Assembly (NCBI GenBank): GCA_947034895.1
Contig: OX344763.1
Coordinates: forward strand, 31,309,025 to 31,373,024
DNA from: Rhytidiadelphus loreus
Taxonomy: Eukaryota > Streptophyta > Bryopsida > Hypnales > Hylocomiaceae
Reading direction: 5' to 3'
Length of the DNA: 64,000 nucleotides
Position numbers and translations under genes: made by a program. The notes beneath the pieces were generated by a model. The model ran no database searches. It was given only the letters and a program-made list of their open reading frames with translations, and was not told the DNA's origin. Position 1 is the stretch's first letter; each line of letters begins with the position of its first letter. Of this stretch, positions 33,679 through 46,920 are shown one piece after another.

Positions 33679-36600
33679 GCGACTTAGGGTGAACTTCCAT
33701 GCAGAATCGGAAATGATCTTTCGAGGGTCGGAATTGCCTTCGTCGGTAACTCGGTCCTCATTGTCAAACTAAAAGCAACCTAAAAGTTCCAAGTCCAATG
33801 TTAAAAATATTTTTCCTGAAATCAGAAACTTGTCACTCCCGCTTTCCACGAGCCTACCTTGATATCCACGTTGGACAATAATTTTGATTCTGGAAAACAA
33901 TTTTTGTTGATTTTCATGCAATTTCCATGTCCAATTTGTTGGTTTGGGTCAATTCTTTCCTCATCGAGTTTTGTCCTTACTAGAAAAAATTGTTGCTTTG
34001 TATGCAATATGGAGTATTTATGAGGATAAAGGAGCCTATTTCAATATCTATAATTTTCAGTATTTCAATATATCCATAAGTTTGTTTGTTTTAAAAAAAA
34101 TAAAATTTTGTAGATAGATACAAACAAGGACTTTTTATAGTTGTGTTTGGTTGTCTTACAGAGTGAGAGAGATTGACTTAGGGTTTTAACTTTACTAAAC
34201 AATTTAATAATATTTTCAGATATGATTGTTCCTAAAAACAATTGTCATAATATTGTAACAAAAGATAAGTAATAAAGTCAACTATTTCATGATATATATA
34301 TAATCAAACTTCCATAAGACTTTGTACTCTTTTTATCATTTTAAAATTTCACCTTAGTGACCTCTACTCAATACATTAATAAAACAATAGCCCAAGTCTT
34401 TATACAATACTTAAAATTTGAAGAAAAAAAATTCTTTTTGCTCAAAAAGTACTACCTCCAAATTGTGAACAATGACATTAAAATGGTCACTATGTCACTT
34501 AGAGGTTAATTTAATCTTGCTCCAAAGTTTTTTATTCCATTGACCTGCATTGAATTTCAGTTTGTTACACCTTAATGCAAAAATGATACATAAATATAGG
34601 CTACCTTTTCTTGTGGGAATGTATTTTGACACAAATGGAATATAAGTAGGTATTTTATTCAATAGAAATTGTTTAACAAATAATTAAATAATTCTTTATC
34701 ACTATCCAAGCTTATAATTTAGGTGAACACAATTTGGAATTAAAGTTTGCTATTGATTCAAATTAGGACATCCAATATTCAACATTATATCTCAAGTTAG
34801 GTATTTTTATTTTGAATGACAAGATGTGTTTATATTAGATCATCTTGGATTGTAAGCATTTTAGTGTTTGGAAAAAATTTGGAGCTCCCTTGGCTAATTT
34901 TCTCCTTCTATGGAAACAAACTATTTTTTCTTCAATGGTTACAAGTTGCATCTTCTTAATTGCAAAACCTATTGGTTAATTTCATGCAATATCAATTCCT
35001 TACTGGACAGTTTCTTCCAAAATCAAATTGACACCAACTGAAAACCATTGGAGGGGATTTGAGGGCAAAAATAGCCTGTTTTAGGCCTGTTCTTGATGAT
35101 GTTCCCGCAATAGTAAAAGAATGCAACGTGGTCAGAATTTTTTTCTTAAAAGAAAAAAAAATTCTAAAATATGTAAAAAAGTTGAATAATTTTTTTTTCT
35201 AAATTTTAAATTTTAAAAATAATGTGGCCTGGTCTCAACCATGTCGAATTGCGTAGTTGGTAGCATTCCCAACGTAGTCATGACAAATTTTAGAGACGGG
35301 AACTCACAAGCTTTTGGAGGCCTCAAACTTCATCTAATGTAAATTTCAAACTAAAAGCACTAATGAATATTGCACCCTTTCATTTGACTTTGTATGGCGT
35401 TCTTTAAATTTTACAACTTCCTTTGCAACCCTTACATATTTAGGTGAAGATGAAGGTCCTTCCCATATGAATTTAGGTGAGATTTCTCTATGTATTCATG
35501 ATCTGAATACACATGTTTTATTTGGTCAATGGCTATAAAGGGCCTAAGTTTGAAGCTCTAAAATAGCCTTTTTGCTCTCTACAATTTCCAACTATCAAAA
35601 CTTTGCTTTGATTTTTTTGAAATTTCTTCTTCCTTTGTTGTTGAGTAAGGCCATTTCTAAATGTTTTGTTCTTCATGCAAGTCAATTTTGTACAAGTTAA
35701 GCAATTTAGGGTAATGCATTGAATTGATGACTATTGCAAAGCATTGCTCTTGTCAATCCTTATTGCTCCAACAGCCAAGCCATCTACTCCCTATGTCAAT
35801 ACCTCCCCCCAAAATTAGTATCTTGTCCACCTAGGTATTAGGCACTAATTATTATCGCATGGCAACTAAAATCTACCAAGTTCCAAGTATCTCATCCTAC
35901 CCAAGTATCAACCACTAATTATTATCTCATGGCAACTAACTAAAGTTTGTCAAGTGTTGAAAGGACATGGTTAAAATATCCTTCAATTTTTGGGGGACAC
36001 TTGTTGATTTTTGGCCCTACCAAATTCTTTCCAGTTTTACATATTTTGTTTTCAAATTGCAACCATTTTTTTCCCCAATTCCACCAGCTAGCTTTGAACT
36101 CACCAGCGTTTTTCCCCGGCCATGGCCATTGATGCATGCATACAAACAAGCATATGAACCTAGTAACTTGAAAAGCTGTGATAATTGATAAGAAAGTTAT
36201 GGATTTATAGAGTCAAAGTCTTGTTTGACTATTGCTACGTTTCAAAGAAACACGATTATCTCACTTGATAATGGTCATTTTCACATATTTCAAAATAGTA
36301 TTGAAACTACAGAAAAAATAAAGTCAATTCAGAAGCGATGCAATCTGTCAATACCATTGGAGCGGAGAGCATTTAGGTGATCAGGCACAATGAGTCTGAT
36401 CGCATATCTGGTATTATAACCAATTCTGACGGGGAAAAACAAGATGTGATGAGATTCGTCACCAAATATTGGTCCCTCGTAGCCATAGTTGCTCCTGAAA
36501 ATAATGAAGTGGAGAGATGGCGATGAGGACTCTTAACCTAAAAAAACGCTCAACAGTGGACCATCGGCCAACACTCCACTGTGAGAACACTAGATGCCTT

Positions 36601-36845
36601 GATTAGGCCTCACAACCGACATCTGGAACCCTCTAAATAAAAGTGAGGGATGAGCCAACTGTTTCCCAGTCAACTAACGTCTTTAACTTACCCTCCTAAA
36701 TCCAACTAACCAGGAATGATCACCGAGTTTGCCCAGAGATTGGGAAACATTCACACCCCAAAACTATGCACGATCATGAAAGAACCATGCCGTAATCTGG
36801 ACCCACCTACCTCAACAGAATGATCCCAGGTAGTAGGCTCTTAAA
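33679..36845. other. AT-rich intergenic region between eS12 copy 2 and KCBP
   Basis: No gene found. 34.0-35.8 kb is very AT-rich. Around 35825-35945 there is a diverged direct repeat of about 60 bp (two copies of CACTAATTATTATC(G/T)CATGGCAACTA). 36.3-36.85 kb is more balanced and probably includes the KCBP 3' UTR. Confidence 0.45.
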
Positions 36846-39800
36846 TTAATCTGCATTTTTTGATGAAATACGATCTGCATTGGGTGATATACGATCATCC
36901 ATAACCTCTTCCAGGTCCTCTGATCCTCCCATCCGGCCTGCTTGCTCCTTCCAAAACGTGATCTGCTTCTTTAGTCGCAGTATTTCTCTCGTTGTTGTGT
37001 TTTTACTTGCTTCGTTGATAATAGACCTCACCCTAGTTGCATAGCTGCCAATACACCAACAAAATGGAGGTCAAGCACGGCAACCAGTACACAGAACACA
37101 AACGGTCCTCTACCAAAGAGAACCATCACAGTGAACGCTTAACCCCCTAAGTGTCTAAGTCCAAAAGTGATCACTTTCAGATCCATTGAAGATGAAATAA
37201 ATAATTTGGGAAGCCTCTTGGTAACAAACTGAATGAATAGAAGAGTTCTTACCGTACACTGTTCAAGAGAAATAAGATTTGAAAATTGTAGTAATTGACT
37301 ATAAGTTTCCAAAGAAAACGTTATAATTTTAGAACGAATTCTATTTTACGAGACAAAACAGAAAGATTGAAAACTTGAAAGGAGAAGCAAACATTCAGGA
37401 TCCTTACCAGAGTGAATTGTGAGTCTCATCCAGATTGGACTCTGCTGGTGAGATGTTTACGAACATGAGAGTTTTTGCATTTCCACCGAGAGAATCACTC
37501 ATAAGCATCGTAAGCTTGTGGTTACGGTAAGGAATATGCTGCTCTTCTGTTGCAAGAGCGCTGATGACGTCACCTAGGGCTGATAAAGACTTGTTAATGC
37601 TTTGTGCCTCCTTCAGTTGTTCACCGCTAGATCCAGACTTTTTCACCCTTTCGGAGCCCGCAAGATCCACAAAGCTTAACTGCTCAGAAAATGACAAAAA
37701 TCAGGGTACGACAAATAAATAGTGGCAATGGTCATTTACAAGATGGAGAGGTGTATAGAACACCATCCTGAAAGTTGCATGAAATTTCAGTTGCATAAAT
37801 GCACCGTAACTTCTACTACATTACCCAAGATTGCTCGATCTCCAACAGATGGAAATCCACATAAACAACCGTAAGTTCAGTTAAATTCAGTTCAGGAGGA
37901 GCACACACCTTGCCCTTCACAAGAACTTGTGACTGTCGGTTGGTGCTCTCAATGATTACCGATAGAATGAGGTGCGACCGGGAACTCTCTGCATTCATTT
38001 GAGTGCCTGATGTATGTCTCCTCTCCAGACCCTTGTGTACAATGGCTTCCAGCTCCTCGTGTGAGGATATCGGCAACAATGTGGAATTTTCCACTACCAC
38101 CATTCCCTGCCAAAACTCAAAAAAGTATTAGCTATACAGAACCTCCCGCTATCTGAGATGCTCTCTGTCTCGCATGCTCAATGTAACAACGCAATTTCGA
38201 TACATAATGTCAGAAAACAGAAGACCACCTTTTTGCCCGTAGCACATTTCGAAACTCACATGAACACAGAAGATCTTAAACGGATGGAGAATAATAAGAC
38301 ACTAACTGATCCATACTTATAAACAATGAGAATGCATTACCTTTGAGTCTTTCTTTATCTCAAGCTTTCGTTGTTTTCCAGCATTCTTTGGAAGAAGCAG
38401 ATCAATGAGTGAATCTTGGTATATTTCTAGCATGTACACCTGTTCCAAACAACTTGACAGATCAGATTCAAGGCAATCTGCTTTCAAGCAACTTATCAGG
38501 TCTACTATAAGACAAAATAATGGTATATGCACAGTCACACACAAAAATACATAGCTCATAGATACACGGCTTTACAAGCAAGACGAAGTACCTTCAGAGC
38601 AAACGAAAACTTATTGGCGTCCCGCTTAAGATAGCTGAAAAGCTCTTTGGTAGCCCGTGGCGTAAGGCCTGGGTTATTTTCTGATCCATAAATTGTAAAA
38701 GTTTTTCCTGAACCAGTTTGTCCGTATGCAAATATACAGACATTATAACCATCGATCGCTGATTGGACCAAATACTGCACACAATATGTTCGTATTAGAT
38801 GCAAGACATTGACAGGAACATCCAAAGAATGTTATTAAACAAGGAAATTTAGATTTTGGAACACAGGGTGTAATCAAGGCTGCTTAATGGTTTTGGGTGC
38901 CCCAGAGTTTAGCAGAAACAAGCAAGGTATCTACTTCAAAGATGTGAGACACATACCTTCGTATCCTCAAAGATTTCTTCCTGGGTAGCGTGATGATCGA
39001 AAACGTGATCAAACTGATGTTGCTTGGGTTTGTCATCTTTCCACGGATGTTCAATGGTGAATTCATCGGGTGCTATCAACACATTTTGTTGTCGCTCTCT
39101 AACTTCCTTGCCACTCAAGGGTCTCCACCGGGCATACACCCTAATCTTACCCTTCATGTCTGCATTCTCCCACAGGTCCAATAAGTTTGCTATCAATACC
39201 AAACTCCAGGATAAGAGCTTGCAGACAAAATTAGCACCATATTCTTAAATTTATGATAAACAAGTGTTGAAGTTCAAGGTCACTAAGTGCGTGCGTGAAA
39301 AAATCAGAAAGAACATGTAAAGAGAGAATACCTTCCATCATGTTGAAGTATCGTTTTCGGAGAACTTGCTCCTCTCTGTATAGGGATTCTAGTTCAGTTA
39401 TCTGGTCGGCTTGTCGCTTCAAAATACCTGCTGTCTGCTCATTCTTCCTGTCTATGTCCTGCGACAGAAGGGAATCAAATGTCTCAATTGAAGCAGAAGC
39501 CAACACGAAGTGTTCATCTTGATACTTTTCACAAATATATCTCATACAAGCACGTGACTCTGTAATTTACATGTTTTTTGACATACACAACTAAACATGA
39601 CGTCATCAATAGGTACCCAACATGAAACCCATTCAAATCCATATCCGCAACCACTTCAGTTTCGTCAACACCGATAATGTGTTCCTACCTCCTTCATTTC
39701 CCGAAGCTCATTAAGCTCCATGAGGTTGCCTTGCAGTGACTCATATTCATTGTCACGTGTTGCCAGCGTGGTCTCCGCAAGACTCAAATCTTGTGTCCGC

Positions 39801-42800
39801 TCTGCTAGTTTTTTCTCCAGAACTACAAGTCGTCCCCTCAGATCATCTCTTTCAAACTCAAACTTCTCCTCCATGAGACGTGTCTGAATTCCGAAAACAA
39901 GAAACCGTGAGCATGTCCACAAGATCCAAAGTGGACAAACGCATTGACTCAGCAGTTTCATTAAAAAATATTGAAAATTAGTAAAGGGTTCCAAAAGACT
40001 CAGATTACAAATTGACACCACAAAGATTCTGGAAAACTCACAAACCTTACAGAATTAATAGCTTTTTATCACATCAGAGAGAAGAACCACAAATAACCAT
40101 TATACCTCCTCAGTCTTGTTTCTCTCGAGACGAGATACTTTTTGCTCAAGTAGCTGTTTCTCTCTTGTAAGATTCTTGATCCTTTCTTCCTTGTTGCGTA
40201 ACTCCTCCGTTTTGACTCTCACGTCATTGCGCAATTCCTTAACCTGGAGTTTGTAAGAAAATAATACGCCATAGAAGCTCATAAGGTTCAAGAGATAAAA
40301 CCAGAAAGGACACCAAGGAATTTTTACTGAAATAAAAACGGGCCAAAATCAAAGCCCCGTCTACAGAGGAAGAAAACACCCATTTTTAACAAGGTGTGAA
40401 ACTTTGTAGGCAAGCATCAAAAAAGATAAGCATGTGAAAGAAATTATTAAAATGTCAAACCCACATTGCATTGTTCTGAGTGTTCACCAGCATATTAAAG
40501 TTGCCTAATTCTCAAAGAAACATACCTGGTTCTCTAAATTTCGGACTTGTTCATTGTACTTTTCTCTCTGACCAGGAGGTGGTAAATCGCGCTCCCTTCG
40601 AACTCCTCGAGGAGTTCCTACTCTTCTGGGTGTATCCACATCTGTACCAATATCAGATACAGTATCTTCACTAGCCTGGCTGCTTGAACCTGATGCCAAA
40701 ATTGCCTTTTCAGCTAGCGCTGCCTGTCACCCAAGGTCCGTCATAATATTCTTATCAGAAAACATCCCTACAAAAAAAATGTAATGAAACTCTTTTACAT
40801 AGAAAGTATCCTTTAAGTTAAAATTAAAAATAGTAAAGTAGCCCAAATGAGTAGAACCTGTAGAATTGCTTCTACGTCCCCAAGCTGCTTGGACAGTCTC
40901 TCTCTCTCTTCAGAGAGCTCTGCTCTGGTTTGCTCCTCTGAACGCAATGAGTCACGCAGTCCTGCCAGTTCCTCCATCACCTGTGTCTCTCTCTTCTCTT
41001 TTATACGAAGCTCTTCGGCAAGCTGCAAGTAGGAACAGCAAGAATATTAAAACTACATATCAATAGACATTCTTAACCATAAGCAGTTAGTGGTAAACCT
41101 AATTATACGTAACGAAATAATAACCTGAACCATCAAGATCAATTACCAAAACCCCACAATTATTTTGATAAATAGGAATCCTTGGTATGGGGTGTATTGC
41201 CTGATCAATCTTTTTCTGAGATTCTTCTAGTAACTTGGACATTTCCTGCACATGTTTCTCATACACTTCAATGCCTGGAGGTTTGGGAGTTGGGGCGGCA
41301 GCCGGCTCCGGTGCTTGCGTCTGCCCATTGGGCACATTTCGTGTTCTTGAATACCTCCGCAACATCACATCATTTATATGTGTTTGCAACGCAACACATA
41401 TGTCCTCACCCTGTTCGAAGGCAATTCCCAAACGTCAATAATTATAATCAGCTCACCGAACTGGCAGTTTTACTCCAAAAAAGTTTCAGATGTTCAGAAT
41501 CTGGTTCAGCGAAGTACAAAATTGCATGCTGAAATTGGGTACGCAGACTTTGTGTAGAAACTAGGAGATAACCACGAGAATTCGCACTTCCGTTGATTAC
41601 CTGCTTTGTCTCAAACTGAAAAATGTGAAGGACTCCCGCCACTCTCATTTTGAAAAAGACAGCAGTATTACTGCTGCCAAATTGCATAATATCACGGAGC
41701 TCAGCTGAGTGCAAATACTCCTTCGGTACTGGCCTGAAAAAGTGCACCTGTAAAAAACAAAATTAAAATGTTTTAAATATGATAAATTCAGGAGATGACA
41801 GTTCTCAGAAAACTGGATTACTAATGTAACAAATTATAAAGCAAGTGAAGATCCATACGTACTCTTCTAAATATGATAATTGTTGCACTTAAAATTTAAA
41901 ATAGAGCATTGATATCATCATCATCATAATAACAATTAAAAGATTAAAAAAATAAACTCAACAATGAACACAAGAGGAGGGGAGCTCATTAGATTATCAG
42001 AAATAGGAGCCTGAGAATGCTAGGCAACCAAGATAACGGACAACAAAACTTACCCCTCGCTTATTAATTCCGAGAATAATCCTCCCTGGCAATAGTCCGA
42101 TAGGGTCTTCAATCCTCCGCACTCCAAAAAACACTGAATTACCATATGGCAGTGACCGCAGGATGCGAAGAAGTTGCTGTTTGGCATCATCCTTGGAAAA
42201 ATGTGCCTGTTTTCTCAAAATCACAATGAACAATGTACCATTTGTTAGACACCATTTCTTTGTGGAACCCACTTCAAAATGGCGATATGATGGATTCCGA
42301 CCTACCGCTATGCCAGATACGCATAGATACAGAGGCTGAAAAGCGAAGTGCTCACCAATGCCCGATAGCGGCTCAGTATGTCCTGGTCCCAATCTCGCTT
42401 ATTGCGTTGTACTGCTACCTGCTTTGGCAAACAGCGATCTAGCATTGCATTCCACTCCCTGCGAAAGTAGAAATTCGTAGAACCTCAGTACGATGTATTA
42501 ACGCCCCACTAGAGCATAAGAAGTTTTTACTGAATAAAGAATAAATAAATAAATCACAATACAATTGGAAGGTTACTTAAAAACGCAAAACAATTTGATC
42601 TTTCGTCATCAAAATTGGCACAGGGCTCAGAAGGTGCCAATATCTAGATACACAACACATCCCCTCCTACTCAATACTCAAGAAAACATGCTCATTCTAA
42701 CAAATTTCAACACTTACGTGCTTGTTTCAGGATTGGGTAGGGATCCAAGGTCTGCGATAATCTGCAATGCGGCCAATTGTGCTGCATCTTCCCTACCAAC

Positions 42801-45800
42801 GGGATAATTTCCTAGAAGATAATCATGTTGGGACTGCAGGAAACCACTCGATTCATAAGGAACGCCATCTTGCAACACCAAATGAGATATTGCTACATGA
42901 ATCTGAAGGCATCAGGGCATACCTGAATGTAGGACAATTGAACGAACATGGGCTCAGTGATGGCCTCGTCAGATTCTCGAAACAATCGTTTCTTGAACAG
43001 CAGCTTACTCTGGAAAAGTTCACCCTTGCTACGATCTCGAGACAACTTGAATTCTGCCACGATGTCTCCTATATACTTGTTATCATCCAACCCTACATGT
43101 TCCTCTGAAAGAAATTGAACAGATGACAAACAAGTTAGAATTTTTCCATGAACAGCTGCTTTGCATCGCTCATACTGAAATTAAACGGAATCCATGTCAA
43201 CTTCCAGCAAGAGATCCTCTAGGACGCCCACAGTTCAGTTTCATCTGGACTAGTGAATCTTGGAGTCCAAGTTCCGGAAAACATCTACCGCTACTAACTA
43301 CAAACAGGAGATTACAGACACATACCAATAGTAGCATCGAGAGATCTTGACCCATTCAAATTTTTCCGGCACTCAAATAGGCTGAAAGTATTGAAAGAGG
43401 ACAATTTGATAATGCTTGCCAATTCCTGTGAAAAGCATAATCCACTCAAAGTCAAGCATATATGAAAACGAAGAGTCACAGCATGCCATATCCACACTTG
43501 TGACAATCACACATCGAACACATCAAACGAGCTTCGAATGATTTAGCTGGTGGACACCCAGTAATTTATCATCACAACCATTAGTAAACCATGACTTTTG
43601 CCTATAAAAATAGCAACATGCCTTACAAAACAGAAGTTACGTATAATTCTAAGGACAGCCCTTTAATGTATCAATACAAAGGAGGGGGATCGAATGAGTA
43701 AAGCTACCTCAACTGCATCCGAAACAGTGGTTGTCATATCATAGGTAATGTCTTCAAATGTCTCATCCAAGAAGAAGGCTATAGTCGTCAGTTTTCGTCC
43801 TTCTAATAATGCCTCTATCTCTTCCTGCGCTGGATCCACCCGACGAGGCCCTCCTTTGACAGACCGCTTCAATGCATTCCATGTGTTCAAAGCAAGCATT
43901 TGCAAAGAGGCTTCTACTGAAGGTGAATTGGCCACGTCATGCACATATTCTGACAAATATGTCCCAAATTCTTTGCCGGGGGGCATTGCAGAAGAGCACA
44001 TATACAGAAGCTCCCATGTCTTCAAGAGGCTTGTCCTATCACAATGTAAAAGGCCCTCATGAACAGGAATCCAGATTCAAATGAATTACGATGACATCCA
44101 GACCACTCAAAGATAGTTAAACTTTCCATTCAAATAAATACAACCTAATCCATTACTGAACCAGAAATTCTGCATTTTTCAAAACCCACTCGATCATCGC
44201 ACACACCTATCTGGATTGTTCCGCGTCTGTTTGGCCAACTGTGCAAACAGCTCATCTCGAAGCTCCGTTCTTTTCAACGTATGCTTGTATAGCTTCCGAA
44301 GAAGGTCGATCTGCTCTTGCCCGGTAGGTGGATTGGAAGGCCCTACATCGGTTATACCAGTGTACTTGAGAACAACCTGCGAAGCGTGAAAGAACATCAA
44401 CAAAGAGAGCTGTAGCTCTAGATAAAATGAATATAAAAACGAATGACATCCGGAAGTGCATCCAATTCAGAAGGCAGAATTGTAGTCCGAAAAAATTACC
44501 TGAAAAAGCTTCATGGCACGGCTCATTAGGTCTGCGTTTATGCGCAAGAGAGATGTGGGAATCGGTTCCTGAAATTAACCATTTTTTCGTTAGTATATCA
44601 TATAGAAGATGGCGAAACAAATAGCAAGTATTGATGTGCATGGTGAACGGATTATGTACCCGTTGGAAACATAACATGTCTTCAACTGTGTACTTGTCGC
44701 GCCCTTGAGGAGTAACAGCCCTTTTTCCAAAGAATGACCTTTTTCCTCCGCTTTGCAACTGCCTGTGCATTGCTTTAAGGAAAGGTTCCACCTGCGCGAA
44801 GTCAAAAACCATCAATTTGCGAAAGAATGGCACTGAAACCTTGTATTACTGGAGAACAAATTTGCGAAGTGAAAGCTGCAATATACAAACAGCAAACAAA
44901 TAAAGGCAAAAAAACGATCTTATACCTGATACTTTTCTAGAATCTGCGAAGCGCCAGCCAACTCCGGAACCAGTGCACCAGGCCTGATCACACGTCAACT
45001 ATCTCATGAGACAGACAACCGCAAAAATCGACGCCGAATCCAATTCAAAAAATATCGTCTATGCTAAACACAGCATTATTTCAAACAATATTCCAGCGGA
45101 AATAAATTAATCGCTGTACCGGTCGAAACATTTGATGGCAAGCGTAAAACGGTTAATCGGGATGCTCCTCCCGAGTTAATCAAGAAAGACATCAAGCAAC
45201 AAAAAGCTGCCAATTCAAATGTTCCACGGTTGCCATCAAATGGTACGGGGTTGCCACCATAATAAACCCTAACCAAATCAAGAGATATCTATCCAAGAAA
45301 ACATATCCTCAACTCGATCTTGGAAGTGAAAAGGATTTGCACCACACTTGCTTTAAACCACATTGTCGCAAAAATTGCTAATATAATCACAAGTATTATG
45401 CCACATTTTCATGCAGTCGCATCATATTGTCGCCGCATATGGAGAGGGGAGATACTCATGCGCGGAATTCTCATTCAAAAACTACAATGCGAGCTATAAA
45501 CAGCATTTTGAGTTACCAATGGTTTAACACCAGGGATTTAAGGAGCAGCATTAATCAAGGGACTCCTCTAATACTGAGTTTACGTCTGTGTGCGGAAAGG
45601 TGCAAGAGAACTAAATTACCCTCCATTGGCCTGATTGACACCATCCTGTTGCTGATTATCTCCCGTGAAGGGGTTTGAGGAAGTGCTTCTGTACTTAGTA
45701 CTGCCACCGAAACAAAGTTGTTCTCAGTGAAATTTTGGATCACTACGGACTAAATTTATAGATGTGAATTCGTTTCAGATTAGATGTCTTGACAAATAAA

Positions 45801-45967
45801 GGAAAAAATACGTACGATCCATTGTCGCTGTCCAAGTCATTGTCATCGGCATTCGGTGGCGCCCTAATAGGAGTCCCGTTAATAGAGCTGGGAGGTCGCC
45901 TGCTCCTTATATACTCCACTCTCACATCATTAGAGTCCGAGGCCATTGTATTCTCCACCGCAACCAC
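36846..45967 (-). CDS. KCBP: Kinesin-like calmodulin-binding protein KCBP (ZWICHEL-type, kinesin-14), about 22 exons
   Basis: KCBP is a minus-end-directed microtubule motor inhibited by Ca2+/calmodulin. Domains run from N to C along the minus strand. The N-terminal leader is 45967-45816 ([14 protein letters not shown]; the ATG at 45946 is an alternative). MyTH4 spans about 44983-43700 ([75 protein letters not shown]). FERM spans about 43430-41200 ([56 protein letters not shown]). Coiled coil spans about 41023-39330. The motor spans about 39163-37409, with P-loop GQTGSGKT (38700-38723), switch I NAESSRSH, switch II DLAGSE and neck-side [19 protein letters not shown]. The tail exon (about 37052-36846) has [15 protein letters not shown], the calmodulin-binding region. 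All catalytic motifs are intact. Exon edges are approximate except where given. The first intron joins 45816 to 44983 in phase. Confidence 0.95.
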
Positions 45968-45999
45968 CCTAATTCCTACTCGACTTCTCGCTTCTCCTG

Positions 46000-46920
46000 C
46001 CTAAAAGCTCCCCCTTCGAACGTCATATAACCAACAGCGCTCGATATCAAATTTGAATCTTTCTACACCACCACTGCATCATTCAAGCCCTAAAACACAC
46101 ACCTACAACTACAAACCGATCAATGCCAGGATCCGGAACACTCGCATCCCTCCGTCAAACGCTCCCTCTCCGCAGGAAAGCGCGCTATCTCCAAAAGGCC
46201 AGGCCGGCCGGACCTGCCTGTGCTAATCACCAAATCCTCATCACCAATCATGACGCACTAATCCCCCACTCCTTCCAACACACATCACAATGTCAAGATC
46301 CATCGCGGTCACCGAACAATCTCCCGCGTCCTGCCACTCTCTCCTCCCCGCAGTCTGCCTCCGGATCCACGCCGATCCGAAACTCCACCTCAAACAAACT
46401 CCAACTTATTTCTCTCGATCTACTCCCCTGTCCTCACAATCTAATCCGCAAACACCGCCACCTGCACATTATTCACCATTCAAAACACACAATGCGACCC
46501 CTTCCCTCCCTTCCTCCTCATCGTCCTCTCCTCCAAACGTACATCACAAGCACTCTCGCCGCCTCTCTCGCTCTCGCTCTCGCTCTTCCTTCTCTCCCTC
46601 TCTGGCAATATCAAAATCATTAGCGCGCGGTAATAGTTGAACGAGAAGAGAAAGCTGCCTGGCCTGCACCTGCCTCGGCATGCGCGCCTGAGAAAGTGGA
46701 ATTTGGTTCCGATGCGTCAGAAGAAATTTCAGCAAGAGAGATAGACCGAAATCAACGTCCACATCGCCATCTGCTTTCTTCTTCTTGCCGGGACACCCGC
46801 AGCGCCAGACAGAGCTATTGCAACAAACAGAACTCACCGCGAGACGAGAGCTCCGAGGTGTGTGACCAAAGGCAGCGGCGAAGAAGACGGGAGTTTGTGA
46901 TGCCTGGGCTAAAGTGACGC
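46000..46920 (-). promoter_or_regulatory. KCBP leader and promoter region with GA-rich tract
   Basis: Upstream of the KCBP start the DNA is GC-richer than its surroundings. At about 46563-46600 it carries a run of CTCTCG units on the plus strand, that is GAGAGC repeats in the sense of KCBP. GA-rich leaders are common in plant genes. ORFs of 97-166 codons on either strand here are low-complexity and unlike any known family, so I treat the region as a 5' UTR and promoter. Confidence 0.5.

Noticed and set aside
45620..45693. Possible second KCBP exon ([12 protein letters not shown])
   Set aside because: Its length with the available GT/AG sites is not compatible with the phases of the exons on either side; joining 45816 directly to 44983 keeps the frame.
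46123..46640. Overlapping plus-strand ORFs of 166 and 116 codons
   Set aside because: Low-complexity Ser/Pro/Leu-rich translations of a CT-rich tract, unlike any family; better explained as the KCBP leader on the other strand.
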